In this document: in pieces, positions 52,056-60,890 of the stretch
Numbering within the stretch: the first letter of the stretch is position 1
How the letters are laid out: each line of letters starts with the position of its first letter
NCBI GenBank assembly: GCA_963772815.1
Contig: CAVYYV010000004.1
Span: 62,001 to 126,000, forward strand
Origin: DATFFO01 sp963772815
GTDB taxonomy: Bacteria > Actinomycetota > Acidimicrobiia > Spongiisociales > ZC4RG35
Direction: 5' to 3'
DNA: 64,000 nt
Position numbers and translations under genes: made by a program
Notes under the pieces: generated by a model
Databases searched by the model: none
Seen by the model: only the letters and a program-made list of their open reading frames with translations
Told to the model about the DNA's origin: nothing

Positions 52056-53222
52056 TCAGTCGGCCGAAGCGGTCATCCGCTCCGACAGCTCCGGCGTCGG
52101 CTGGAGGATGTACACGCCTCCGTTGACCCGGTCTGTTACGAAGACGGTGTGGTCCTCGGCCACGAACAGGTCGTTGATCTGGCAGGCGGGCTGACCCGGC
52201 GGGCAGCGAGGGATCCAGTGGGCAATCTCGGTCGGATGGTCGGGATCGCCGATGTCGTAGACCCGCAGCCCGCCATTGAAGTAGGTGGCGAAGATGATCT
52301 CCTGGCTGCGATAGCTGCCGGGGCGGTTCTCGTGCAGGCAGTGGGCGCCGAAGCGAAGGCCCCGGTCGCAGAAGTCGCCTTCTGGAACCGGGCAGATCGA
52401 TCGGACGAACGGCCGCGACTCGTCGGACACGTCCACGACCCGGACCATGTGTCGGTCGCCTTGACATCCAGGGTTGATCTCCTCATCGGTTACCGCCACC
52501 AGATCCCGGTCCGGTAGCGGCAGGCAGGTGTGGGTGTGGCCGCCCTCTTCCCAGGACAGCCGGGAGATGGTGGCGGGGGAGGCAGGGTCGGAGATGTCGA
52601 TCACCACCATGCCGCTGTCCCAAAGCCCCAGGTAGGCCCGGTCGCCGTGAACCAGGGCGTGGTGGACCTGCCGGTCCTCCTCCGGAGGCCAGTCGGGGGT
52701 CTCTCCGCCCGCCAGCCACATGCCGGGCCACCACCAACGACCCACCTCGACCGGGCGGGTGGGGTCCGAGACGTCGACTATCAGCCAGATCCGGCCCGAG
52801 AAACCGGGCGGGGTGGCGGAGATGTAGGCGAGGGAGCCACCTTCGTAGACGATGCGGTGCACCCCCCGTCCCCCGGTGTCGAAGAAGCCGGTCCGGGTGG
52901 GGTGTCGGGGTTCGGAGACGTCGTAGATGGCCATCCCCACCGGGGCGGGGCCCTCGCTGCGAAACAACTCGTGGTTGACCAGCAGTAGTCCGTCGGCCAC
53001 CTGCACCTTGTGGGTGTGGGAGCCGGGCGGCGCGTCCCATTGGTCCACCACTGTCGGCCGAGCGAGATCGGAGATGTCGAGGATCGAGGTGCCTTTTCCC
53101 GACGGCCCGAAATGGGCGACGTAGAGGGTGTCGCCCAGGGGCATCACCTGCATGCCGTCGCCGTGCCCGGCCAGGTCCGAGTGGCCGATCAGACTGAAAC
53201 CATCGGCGTCCTCGGGGTGCAT
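52056..53222 (-). CDS. LVIVD-repeat beta-propeller-like protein
   Basis: 388 residues from ATG 53222 after GAGAGGATCC; longer frames upstream run over the operator. Repeated blades carry LDISDLARPT, YDVSEPRHPT, VDVSDPTRPV, IDISDPASPA, VDVSDESRPF and YDIGDPDHPT, the LVIVD pattern. Several His/Trp-rich loops (SHTHKVQVAD, GHTHTCLPL) could bind metal or substrate. No secretion signal is visible, so it probably acts in the cytoplasm with the amidohydrolase, or is an enzyme itself. Intact relative of the frameshifted gene 49815-51027. Confidence 0.8.
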   Translation of the reverse strand: MHPEDADGFSLIGHSDLAGHGDGMQVMPLGDTLYVAHFGPSGKGTSILDISDLARPTVVDQWDAPPGSHTHKVQVADGLLLVNHELFRSEGPAPVGMAIYDVSEPRHPTRTGFFDTGGRGVHRIVYEGGSLAYISATPPGFSGRIWLIVDVSDPTRPVEVGRWWWPGMWLAGGETPDWPPEEDRQVHHALVHGDRAYLGLWDSGMVVIDISDPASPATISRLSWEEGGHTHTCLPLPDRDLVAVTDEEINPGCQGDRHMVRVVDVSDESRPFVRSICPVPEGDFCDRGLRFGAHCLHENRPGSYRSQEIIFATYFNGGLRVYDIGDPDHPTEIAHWIPRCPPGQPACQINDLFVAEDHTVFVTDRVNGGVYILQPTPELSERMTASAD

Positions 53223-53264
53223 GGATCCTCTCCTAGCGGGTGCGTGGGCCGTGTGGGGCACTTG

Positions 53265-53278
53265 CACAATCGTTTGTA
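53265..53278. promoter_or_regulatory. LacI-type operator 11 (CACAATCGTTTGTA)
   Basis: Between the LVIVD-amidohydrolase operon (start 53222, minus) and the MFS gene (start 53281 or 53296, plus). It is so close to both starts that binding should block both promoters. Confidence 0.75.
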
Positions 53279-53280
53279 GC

Positions 53281-54522
53281 ATGCGTCCGGCAATCATGCG
53301 AGAGTACGTCGTCAGCCTGCGGGACCGGGGTGGCCTGGCCAAGCCGGGGATGGTGTCGGGTGCGGTGCTGGCCCTCACCTCCCTCACCTTCTTTCGCGTG
53401 GCCCTGCTCCCCGAGTTCGGCCGTGACCTGGCCATGTCGACCTTCCAACTCGGGGCGGTCACCACCGTCTTCGCCGCCGGTCGCCTGCTCGCCGACCTCC
53501 CCGGGGGATACATGGCGGATCGTCTGCCTGCCCGCCGATTGATGGGGGTGGCGGCGGCCGGGGTGGGGCTGGGGAGCCTGATCCTGGGTGCTTCCGGCTC
53601 CGTGCTCCCCGTCTACGTTGCAGCGCTGCTGCTGGGGCTGTCGTCGGCCACCACCAACACCACCGGCATGACCTACTTCTCCAATGCGGCCGGCTCGGGC
53701 CTGCGGGGGACGTCGATGGCGGTCTTCTCCGCCGGGCTGCTGGGAGGCCAGGCGGTGGGTCCCGCCGCCGCCGGGTTGATCGCCTCGGCCGGCGGCTGGC
53801 GGTTGGCTATGTACGGGGCGGCGGCCGTCGCCGCCCTGGTTTCGGTCACGCTGGTGTGGGCTTCCCGTTCCGACCGAATGAATCGTCGCGCCGACCCCGA
53901 GATGCCGGTCGAGGTGATTCGGAACCGCCCCGGGTGGCGTCTGATGCTCCTCCTGCAGAGCGTGTCGTTCGTGATGATGTTCACCCTGGGGGCAGTGCCC
54001 CAGACCCTGGTGCCCCTGATCGGCTCGGGCGTGCTTGGCCTCAACGCTGCTGCCATCGGCCTGGCTCTCGGCCTGGGAGGCTTCTCCCGCTTCGTGGGAA
54101 CCCTGGTGGGGGGACGTCTGTCGGACCGGGTGTCGCGGAAGGCCGCCCTGGTACCGGGCCTCTTGGTACAAGCGGCCGGGGTAGGTCTGCTGGCATTGCG
54201 GCCGACGGTGGTCACCTGGCTGGCGGCGATCGTCGTCATGTCGGTGGGCAGCTTCGGGGTCCCGGTAGCGGCCACCGTGCTCGGCGACCTCTCCGAGCCC
54301 GCCCGGGTAGGAACCCAACTGGGCCGGTTCCGTTTCGTGGGCGATCTGGGACTGATCACCGGGCCTATCACCGTGAGTGCCCTCTACGCCTGGGCGGGGC
54401 GGACCGTCGCCTTCCTGGCGGTGAGCACCCTGATCGCTGCGGTCGGCCTGGCGGCGGTGTGGGTGCTACCGGAGACACGCCCCCCGGACGGGCCTGAAGG
54501 TCCGTCGCCCAAGATGGCGTGA
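53281..54522 (+). CDS. MFS transporter
   Basis: 413 residues from ATG 53281 (MRPAIMREYV); ATG 53296 is an equally good start. About twelve membrane helices with the loop 2-3 motif GGYMADRLPARRLM and its second-half counterpart GGRLSDRVSRKAALV. No extra domains. It may export a product or import a substrate of the adjoining pathway. Divergent from the LVIVD operon across operator 11 and convergent with another MFS gene (18 bases between stops). Confidence 0.85.
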   Translation: MRPAIMREYVVSLRDRGGLAKPGMVSGAVLALTSLTFFRVALLPEFGRDLAMSTFQLGAVTTVFAAGRLLADLPGGYMADRLPARRLMGVAAAGVGLGSLILGASGSVLPVYVAALLLGLSSATTNTTGMTYFSNAAGSGLRGTSMAVFSAGLLGGQAVGPAAAGLIASAGGWRLAMYGAAAVAALVSVTLVWASRSDRMNRRADPEMPVEVIRNRPGWRLMLLLQSVSFVMMFTLGAVPQTLVPLIGSGVLGLNAAAIGLALGLGGFSRFVGTLVGGRLSDRVSRKAALVPGLLVQAAGVGLLALRPTVVTWLAAIVVMSVGSFGVPVAATVLGDLSEPARVGTQLGRFRFVGDLGLITGPITVSALYAWAGRTVAFLAVSTLIAAVGLAAVWVLPETRPPDGPEGPSPKMA

Positions 54523-54540
54523 GGGCGTCGTCGAGGTCCA

Positions 54541-55773
54541 CTAGTCCCTGCCGTGGGATCCCCCCAGCTTGACCTGGACGAGGGAGGCGCACGCCACCAC
54601 CACCAGGACCATCAGCAGGGTGGCCACCTCGGGGGAGATCAGATCGGCCACCAGCCCGTCGATGAAGGCTGCTACCGGTCGGGATCCCAGGAAGGCCACC
54701 CCCCACAGGGCCATGATCCGCCCCCTGAACTCCTCCTGGATGCGCAGATGGATGGAGGTGGTGAGACCGGTCACGCCGAACAGGAACCCGGCGCCGCCCA
54801 CCACCAGGGCGGCGACGGCCGGCCAGGTGGATGTCGCCAAAGCCAGGCCCACCATTCCAGCGGCCAGGAGTGCCAGACCGCCGATCGACACCCGCAACTG
54901 TCCCCACCGCATTCTCAGGCGGGCCACCAGCAAGGTGCCCACCACGGCGCCGGCGCCGAAGGCGGAAATGAGGATTCCGACCAAGCCTGCGGTGTCGGTG
55001 CCGGGGGCGGATAGTTTGGACGCCAGGGCAGGGGTGAGGGTCAGCACGGGGTCGCTGCCGAACCCCAGCGCCATCACCCCTACCAGTAGGACGATGAGAG
55101 TGGGGTCGGCACGCAGGAGCGGGAAGGCGGCCCAGATCGAGGCCCGCCTGGGGCGAGTGATCGGACGGGGCCGGATCACCAGCAGCCCGGCCACCAACAG
55201 CAAATAGGAGAACGAGTTGACCGCAAAGGCGGAACCCGCTCCCCATGCCACCAGTATCACGGTTCCCAGCGCCGGGCCCACCGCCCGGGCCAAGTTGAAG
55301 GTGACTGAGTTGAGGGCCACGGCCTGATCCAGGTCCTGGGTTGGCACCAGGGCCGGGACCAGGGCTTGTTGGGCGGGTATCGAGACGGCGTTGACGAGGC
55401 CCACCACGAAGGCGGTGGCCAGCAGCGGCCAGGCGACCGGGAACCTCTCGAGGCCCAATGTGAGGGTGACGATGGCCAGGAAGGCGGTGGCCACTGCCGC
55501 CACCGTCTGCGCCCCCACCAGCAGACGCTTGCGGTTGAAGCGGTCGGCAGCTGCTCCCGTCCACGGCGCCAGCACCAGGGCGGGGATGAACTGGGAGACG
55601 CCCACCATCCCCACCATGAAGGTGGAGCCCGTGACGTTGAACATCACCACCGCCGCCGTGACCTGCTGGAACCAGGTGCCGATGTTGGAGGAGAGGTTGC
55701 CGACGAAATAGGGGCCGAAGATGCGGTCGGTTACCAGGGCGACGGAGTTGCGAGGAGGAGGGATCGTGGGCAC
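54541..55773 (-). CDS. MFS transporter (DHA3/EntS-like)
   Basis: 410 residues from GTG 55773 (VPTIPPPRNSVALV), the first start clear of operator 12. Twelve hydrophobic segments, loop 2-3 motif GAAADRFNRKRLL, and ALNSVTFNLARAVGPALG, the pattern of DHA3-type exporters. It is related to the frameshifted MFS gene at 5160-6403. Divergent from the M24 gene at 55870, with which it shares the operator. Confidence 0.85.
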   Translation of the reverse strand: MPTIPPPRNSVALVTDRIFGPYFVGNLSSNIGTWFQQVTAAVVMFNVTGSTFMVGMVGVSQFIPALVLAPWTGAAADRFNRKRLLVGAQTVAAVATAFLAIVTLTLGLERFPVAWPLLATAFVVGLVNAVSIPAQQALVPALVPTQDLDQAVALNSVTFNLARAVGPALGTVILVAWGAGSAFAVNSFSYLLLVAGLLVIRPRPITRPRRASIWAAFPLLRADPTLIVLLVGVMALGFGSDPVLTLTPALASKLSAPGTDTAGLVGILISAFGAGAVVGTLLVARLRMRWGQLRVSIGGLALLAAGMVGLALATSTWPAVAALVVGGAGFLFGVTGLTTSIHLRIQEEFRGRIMALWGVAFLGSRPVAAFIDGLVADLISPEVATLLMVLVVVACASLVQVKLGGSHGRD

Positions 55774-55790
55774 CGGACGGTACGATACCG

Positions 55791-55804
55791 GCCAATCGAT
55801 TGCG
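55791..55804. promoter_or_regulatory. LacI-type operator 12 (GCCAATCGATTGCG)
   Basis: Between the MFS gene (start 55773, minus) and the M24 gene (start 55870, plus). The core CAATCGATTG is a perfect palindrome. Confidence 0.75.
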
Positions 55805-55809
55805 GAAAG

Positions 55810-55823
55810 TCCGATCGATTGGG
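55810..55823. promoter_or_regulatory. Weak second LacI-type site beside operator 12
   Basis: TCCGATCGATTGGG keeps the central ATCGATTG. Its centre is 19 bases, about two helical turns, from operator 12, so a second repressor dimer could bind on the same face. Confidence 0.35.
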
Positions 55824-55869
55824 AAAGGCAGGCCGACGGTCCGGGCCCAGGCCCGGGAAAGGCAGTTGG

Positions 55870-57018
55870 ATGGACGACCACCTCCGCTTCTCGACCGAGG
55901 AGCATCAGCGTCGCCAGGCAGCGGTGCGCCAGATGATGGGACCAGAGGGCCTCGATGCCCTGGTCGTCTTCGGCTGGTCGGCGATGGGCAGGGCGGTTCA
56001 GGCCGATGTCCATTACTTATCGGGCTATATGGGGATGCGCGACAACTATGTGGTGTTCCCGGCCGAGGGTGAGCCGGTGTTGCTGGCCCAGAGCTACAAC
56101 CACGTGCCCAACGCGGCGGAGGTGGCAGTGATCGCCACCCGGTGGGGAGGCGTCGATCCGGGCGCGACTGTGGGCGAGGAGTTGCGCGTCAGAGGAGCCC
56201 GGACGGTGGGTGTGGTGGGGATGATGCCCTATCAACACTACGAGACCATGCGCCGAACTGCGCCCGAGGCGCAGTTCACCGACGCCACCCGCCGGTTCCG
56301 GCTCCTGCGGGTGCGAAAGAGCCCCGAGGAGCTGGAGTGGTTGGGGCGGGGCGCCGAGTTCACCGATCGGGCGGTGGAGGCGCTCAAAGAGGAGGTCCGG
56401 CCGGGAATGCGCGAGTACGAGTTGGCCGATGTGATCGAGCACGCCTATCTGGTCGACGGAGGGCTCACCGTCTTCTATTACCTGTCTACCACTCCCATGT
56501 CATCGCCTAGCCGCTGCGTCCCGGCCCAGGTGCTCTCTAACCGGCTCATCGGGGAGGGCGACGTCCTCACCATGGAGATCAGCGTTGCCTATGGGGGCTA
56601 CGCCGGCCAGGGCCTGCACACCTTCACCATCAAGGCCGACCCCGACCCCCGCATCGCCGAGATGGCGGGAGTGGCCGAGGCCGTGTACCGGCGCGTGGCG
56701 GCGGCGATACGCCCCGGCGCCACCCATCTCGACGTGTGGGAGGCCTCGGACATGATCGAGGAGAGCGGCTACACCATCAGAGACGGCCTGGTTCATGGCT
56801 TCGGTGTTGGGCTCCTGCCTCCTTCTCTGCGCACCCGCGCCTCTACTCATCAGGTGGATGAGTGGGTGTTCGAGGAGGGCCAAACCGTGGTCATCCAGCC
56901 CAATGTGATCACCCTCGACGAGCTGGCCGGGGTGCAGTTGGGCGACCTGTGCGTGGTCACCCCTGAGGGGGCGCGTTCACTCCACCGGTTGCCGGTCGGC
57001 CTGGAGCGGATCGGCTGA
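55870..57018 (+). CDS. M24 family (creatinase fold) protein lacking metal ligands
   Basis: 382 residues from ATG 55870 (MDDHLRFSTEE). It has a clear M24 layout (HGFGVGLLPPS for the histidine loop). The aspartate pair is replaced by E and Q/G in TMEISVAYGGYAGQGLHTF, and the usual first C-terminal glutamate is Q in VVIQPNVIT. The protein at 60891-62048 shares all of these changes and the C-terminal SLHRxPxGxxRIG, so they form one subfamily. Probably a metal-independent hydrolase or lyase. A single-gene unit behind operator 12. Confidence 0.75.
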   Translation: MDDHLRFSTEEHQRRQAAVRQMMGPEGLDALVVFGWSAMGRAVQADVHYLSGYMGMRDNYVVFPAEGEPVLLAQSYNHVPNAAEVAVIATRWGGVDPGATVGEELRVRGARTVGVVGMMPYQHYETMRRTAPEAQFTDATRRFRLLRVRKSPEELEWLGRGAEFTDRAVEALKEEVRPGMREYELADVIEHAYLVDGGLTVFYYLSTTPMSSPSRCVPAQVLSNRLIGEGDVLTMEISVAYGGYAGQGLHTFTIKADPDPRIAEMAGVAEAVYRRVAAAIRPGATHLDVWEASDMIEESGYTIRDGLVHGFGVGLLPPSLRTRASTHQVDEWVFEEGQTVVIQPNVITLDELAGVQLGDLCVVTPEGARSLHRLPVGLERIG

Positions 57019-57045
57019 CGGCCGCCGTGGCCTGAAAACTGCCGA

Positions 57046-57609
57046 TTACGCAGAAGTCGAAGACGCCTGCTCCATCGCCGCCTTCAGCTCGCCCTGGGTG
57101 GCGTCGAGGGTCTTGAGCCACCGCTGACCCCCATAGGTAAATCCGATCCAGTAGCCCAGCTCCACGAGCTCCTCGGGATCGAATTGGGCAGTGAGCCGCT
57201 CCCACAGCGCGTCGTCGGCCAGGGTCGGGTCCCACATGATGGCATCGGCGTACTCCAGTACCGCCTTCTCCCGCTCGCTGTAGTTGTCGGAGAGACGGTA
57301 GTTGAGCATGTCGTCGAGCTGGCTGCGGTCCTGCATCCACTGGCGGGAGGTGCCCTGGTTGGAGCAGTATGTACAGCCGGCGCTGACCGCGATGTAGCCC
57401 CTCAGCAGCTCCTTCAGGTCGTGGTCGACTGCCCCGGAGTGGAAGATCCACTCCCGGGTCTTGGTGAACGACCGCATCACTCCCGGGCTGTGGGCGCGGA
57501 TCGACTGGATCTCCGGGCCGGGCTTACCGGCGTCGATCGACGCCTCCAGCCACTCTCGCATCTCGGGGTCGGTCAGTTGTTCGGGCAGGATGTAGGGCAA
57601 TCGGGCCAA
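57046..57609 (-). CDS. AhpD/carboxymuconolactone decarboxylase family protein (CxxC form)
   Basis: 187 residues. The redox pair is C79-T-Y-C82 in AGCTYCSNQG, after the conserved VDHDLKELLRGYIA helix. It is the most divergent of the three CMD proteins here. It is convergent with the M24 gene (27 bases between stops) and divergent from the creatininase operon at 57825, with operator 13 in between. Confidence 0.85.
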   Translation of the reverse strand: MARLPYILPEQLTDPEMREWLEASIDAGKPGPEIQSIRAHSPGVMRSFTKTREWIFHSGAVDHDLKELLRGYIAVSAGCTYCSNQGTSRQWMQDRSQLDDMLNYRLSDNYSEREKAVLEYADAIMWDPTLADDALWERLTAQFDPEELVELGYWIGFTYGGQRWLKTLDATQGELKAAMEQASSTSA

Positions 57610-57729
57610 TGTCGACTCCTTTGGCGAATCTAGATCAGATTAGCTGCGTCGGCCGTAGAGCTGGCCTCCCTCCAGGGTTGGGCTGGCTCGTCCCGACCAG
57701 CCCACGCCGCCGCCGCGGGTGATGCGGGA

Positions 57730-57743
57730 ACTGATCGATTGAC
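57730..57743. promoter_or_regulatory. Weak LacI-type site upstream of operator 13
   Basis: ACTGATCGATTGAC shares the centre ATCGATTG. Its centre is 42 bases, close to four helical turns, from operator 13. It could help repression of the CMD gene or be chance. Confidence 0.3.
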
Positions 57744-57771
57744 AGGCTCTGTTGGCTCTGGGTACGGTCGC

Positions 57772-57785
57772 TGCAAACGTTTGCG
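57772..57785. promoter_or_regulatory. LacI-type operator 13 (TGCAAACGTTTGCG)
   Basis: The best palindrome of the set: GCAAACGTTTGC is a perfect 12-base inverted repeat and equals the core of known LacI-family boxes such as the PurR site. It lies 40 bases upstream of the creatininase-ADH operon (57825). Confidence 0.85.
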
Positions 57786-57824
57786 CAAATTCCCGTGGGG
57801 GAGGATGAGCGAAGGGTGTAGGCG

Positions 57825-58607
57825 ATGAGCAGACCGATAATGCTGGCGGAGATGAGCCAACCGGAGGCGGCGGCTGCCCTTTCCGGGGGGACCGTCATCC
57901 TGGTCACCGGTAGCGTCGAGCAGCACGGCGGCCACCTTCCTCTCGGCACCGACGCCTTCGCCGCTCTCACCATCGCCCGGCGGGTGAGCGAGAGGATCAA
58001 AGCTCCCGTGCTTCCCATCTCCCCGGTGGGGGTGGCCCACTATCACCTGCCCTGGCCGGGAACCCTCACCCTGCGACCTACCACCCTCGTGGCCATTCTG
58101 GTCGACGTGTGTCAGGGGCTTGCCCGGGCGGGAGTGGAGCGGGTACTGGTGGTCAACTGGCACGAGGGCAACAGCCCGGCCGTCCGCCTCGGGGCCGACG
58201 AGGCCCAACAGCAGCTGCCTCTGCGGGTGATCGTGGCGGAGTCCCACGTGATCACCAACGGCCTCTTCCCCGATGAGATGGAGTTCACGCACGCCGGCTC
58301 GATGGAGACGGCCGCCGTGATGGCCCATGACCCCACCCTCGTGCACCTGGACGCCATGACCTCCGGAGACCCGGTGGATGAGGGAAGCCGTGGCCACGCC
58401 CTCTTCCGGCGCCGGGACGTGTATCCAATCCTGGAGGACTTCCGTCAGGTGGCCGCCTCGGGTTGGTACGGGACGCCCACCTCGGTCACCGAGCAGCGGG
58501 CTCGGGAGATCATGGAAGCGGTTGCCGACCACATCGTCGCCGCACTCGACGAAGTGTGGGAGGGGCTGGGGGGTCGCATCCCGGCCGACTCTCGGGAGCC
58601 CCGATGA
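57825..58607 (+). CDS. Creatininase family hydrolase
   Basis: 260 residues. Metal ligands E32 and H34 in GSVEQHGGH, D43 in GTD, and H113-E114 in NWHEGN. The size and ligand numbering equal those of the 32071 protein. It heads an operon with an overlapping Zn-ADH (ATGA), then an NTF2-like protein and a TSUP permease. The same pairing with a related Zn-ADH occurs at 13765-15842, in reverse order, so a dehydrogenation followed by hydrolysis of a ring ketone or cyclic amide is the likely job (inference). Confidence 0.85.
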   Translation: MSRPIMLAEMSQPEAAAALSGGTVILVTGSVEQHGGHLPLGTDAFAALTIARRVSERIKAPVLPISPVGVAHYHLPWPGTLTLRPTTLVAILVDVCQGLARAGVERVLVVNWHEGNSPAVRLGADEAQQQLPLRVIVAESHVITNGLFPDEMEFTHAGSMETAAVMAHDPTLVHLDAMTSGDPVDEGSRGHALFRRRDVYPILEDFRQVAASGWYGTPTSVTEQRAREIMEAVADHIVAALDEVWEGLGGRIPADSREPR

Positions 58608-59661
58608 GCCCGGCCACGATGAAGGCGGCTCTGCTCCGAGACTGGAACGACCTGGCCGTCGAGGAGGTACCGGTGCCTCAGCCGGGTGTGGGGGAGGTGC
58701 TGGTGCGGGTTCGCGCCTGCGGCTTGTGCGGAACCGACCTGAAGATGGTTCGGGGCGACTTCCAGCAGCGCGGCTGGCCCCCCTCCCTGCCGTTCGTGAT
58801 GGGTCACGAATGGTCGGGCGAGGTGGCTGCGCTAGGGGAGGGGCTGGAGGACGTCGATCTGGAGGTCGGCGACCAGGTAGTGGCCGAGAACCACATCGGC
58901 TGCGGTCGCTGTCCCATGTGCCGCCAAGGGCGCTACAACCTGTGCGAGCGGGCGGGCACGCCGGGATACCGGCTGTACGGCCACACCGCCCCGGGGGCCC
59001 TGGCCGAGTACGCCGTTCGGCCCGCTCCTGTTCTTCATCGCCTACCCGACTCGGTGGGTCCCCTGGAGGGAGCGCTCGTCAACCAGGGGTCACTCACCGT
59101 CCATGCCCTCCGCCGGGTGAGTTTCAGGCCCGGTTCCACCGCTGCCGTCTTCGGGCCGGGGTTGCTGGGGCTGCCGCGGCGGCAGTGTGCCGGGCGTCTG
59201 GTGCGGCCTACGTCGTCATGGTGGGGCGGGGGGAAAGGCTGGAGCTGGCCGGTCCGATGGGCGTCGACGTGGTCGTCGACTACGAGAAGGAGAATCCCGT
59301 CGAGGGCGTCCGCCGTCTCACCGGGGGCCGGGGAGCCGACTATGTCTTCGACTGCACCGGCAATCCCGCCGTGCCATCCCAGGCCCTCGCCTCCGTGCGC
59401 CGGGGCGGGAAGGTGGCCGTGCTGGGCCTGACCGGAGGTAAGCCGTCCGAGGTCGATGTCGACCGGATCACCCTCGACGAGATCGACCTCCTGGGTGTGC
59501 GGAGCAGCCCCAATGCCTATCCGGCCATGATCGCTCTCCTGCGCTCGGGGGCGGTGGACGTCTCCCCCCTCCTCACCCACGTCTACCCGATCGAGCAGGT
59601 GGGGCGGGCTTTCGAGGCCCTGGGGAATCGCAGCGCCATCCGCCCCATCGTCACCCTGTGA
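58604..59661 (+). CDS. Zinc-dependent alcohol dehydrogenase (MDR family), frameshifted
   Basis: About 352 residues if one missing G is supplied in GGGGCTGCC near 59170-59177. The first frame ends in VFGPGLLGL, and the continuation AAAAVCRASGAAYVVMVGRG lies in the next frame. Zinc motifs: GLCGTDLK, GHEWSGEV, and cysteines in CGRCPMCRQGRYNLC. It is the nearest relative of the ADH at 14739-15842 and, like it, is overlapped by a creatininase gene. The C-terminal frame is fully conserved (TGNPAVPSQALASVRRGGK), so the break is probably a sequence error. Confidence 0.75.
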
Positions 59662-60134
59662 TGAGAGAGCACCCCCACATCTCCCTTTTCGGCTCGAACG
59701 CCTGCACCTGCACGGAGCAGGAGGCAGAGGCGCTGGCGGTGGTGTCCGCCTACCGGGCCGCCAGGGTGGCAGAGCGCGGGCCTTTCCTCGCCCCCGACTA
59801 CAAGCGGCATCGGGCCGGGTTCACCCATATCGGTGAGCTGTGGGACGGCCCGGCGGGCATGGACGACGACTCGATTCGCGACCGCCGGAACATCCTCGTC
59901 GAGTTGACCGCCAAAGACGACAAGGTATGGGGGATTTTCCGGGTGGTGGGGACCCATACGGGCTCGCTTTACGGAATACCGGCCACCGGCCGTCGGCTGG
60001 ACGTGATCGAGGTGGGTCTGTGGCGGGTCGAGAACGGCCTCATCGCCGAGGCCTGGTACTTCGGCGACGAACTGGGGATGCTGCGGGCGCTGGGGGTGAA
60101 CCCTCCGGATCTGACCACCGGCGGGGGTCGTTGA
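59658..60134 (+). CDS. NTF2/SnoaL-like (ester cyclase-type) protein
   Basis: 158 residues from GTG 59658, or ATG 59661 (MREHPHISLF), both overlapping the ADH stop. The cone-shaped NTF2 fold is suggested by YRAARVAERGPFLAPDYKRH at the start and GRRLDVIEVGLWRVENGLIAEAWYF at the end, a SnoaL-like polyketide-cyclase pattern. Such proteins act as cyclases, isomerases or dehydratases on small hydrophobic molecules. The role in this operon is unknown. Confidence 0.65.
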   Translation: MMREHPHISLFGSNACTCTEQEAEALAVVSAYRAARVAERGPFLAPDYKRHRAGFTHIGELWDGPAGMDDDSIRDRRNILVELTAKDDKVWGIFRVVGTHTGSLYGIPATGRRLDVIEVGLWRVENGLIAEAWYFGDELGMLRALGVNPPDLTTGGGR

Positions 60135-60871
60135 GTCACGAGCTGGTCGTCGTTCTGGCTACGGTCGCCGTTGCCTACTGGGTGAAGGCCGTCACGGGGA
60201 TGGGAGGGCCGCTGCTGGCCATTCCCATCATCGCCGCCTCCACCTCGGTCGAGCAGGCGGTGGTGGTGGTGTCGTTCGCCAATCTCCTAGCCAACGGCTA
60301 TCTGGTGTGGGAGAACCGGGCCGCTGCCGGCGGCATCCGCTGGTTTCTGATCCCGTTGCTCACCGCCGGCACCCTGGGGACCATTTTCGGTTCCTGGCTC
60401 CTCACCGAACTCGACGACCGCATTCTCTCCCTGGCGCTTGCCGTCCTGATCATCGCCTACATAGTCCGCTTCCTGACCAGCCCGGCATTCGAGCTGGCAC
60501 CGGCGCTGGGTCGCCGTTTCGCCGTCCCTGTCGGCCTGGCCGGAGGGGTGATGACCGGCGGGACAGGCAGCGGGGGTCCCCTCTTTGCCACCTACCTGCA
60601 TGCCCTCCGTCTCGACCGCGCCGCCTTCATCTTCTCCATCAGTGTCCTCTTCGAGATCCTCGGTCCCATCCAGATGGTGGTGCTGGCTTCACTGGGCAGC
60701 TACACCGTTCCGCTTGTCAGGCAGGGTCTTTTGGCGCTGATCCCCGTCGTTCTCGTCACTCCCTTCGGGGTGGCCCTTTCCCGTCGGCTTCCCCAACGGG
60801 CCTTCGAGCTGGCGGTGCTGGCTCTGCTCGCCTTCTCGGCGGTCCGCCTGCTCCTCTCCGCCCTCGGGTGA
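60131..60871 (+). CDS. TSUP family permease (TauE/SafE-like)
   Basis: 246 residues from a TTG at 60131 overlapping the previous stop (TTGA). About eight membrane helices, with the two family repeats beginning VTGMGGPLLAIPIIA and MTGGTGSGGPLFATYL. Members export or import sulfite, sulfoacetate, taurine or other organic anions. As the last gene of the creatininase-ADH operon it probably moves an acidic substrate or product. Confidence 0.8.
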   Translation: MSHELVVVLATVAVAYWVKAVTGMGGPLLAIPIIAASTSVEQAVVVVSFANLLANGYLVWENRAAAGGIRWFLIPLLTAGTLGTIFGSWLLTELDDRILSLALAVLIIAYIVRFLTSPAFELAPALGRRFAVPVGLAGGVMTGGTGSGGPLFATYLHALRLDRAAFIFSISVLFEILGPIQMVVLASLGSYTVPLVRQGLLALIPVVLVTPFGVALSRRLPQRAFELAVLALLAFSAVRLLLSALG

Positions 60872-60890
60872 CCCGGCGCCGGGTTTCCGC

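Noticed and set aside
55870..57018. DMSP lyase DddP as the identity of the M24 proteins
   Set aside because: DddP keeps a string of Asp/His/Glu iron ligands; the proteins here lack them.
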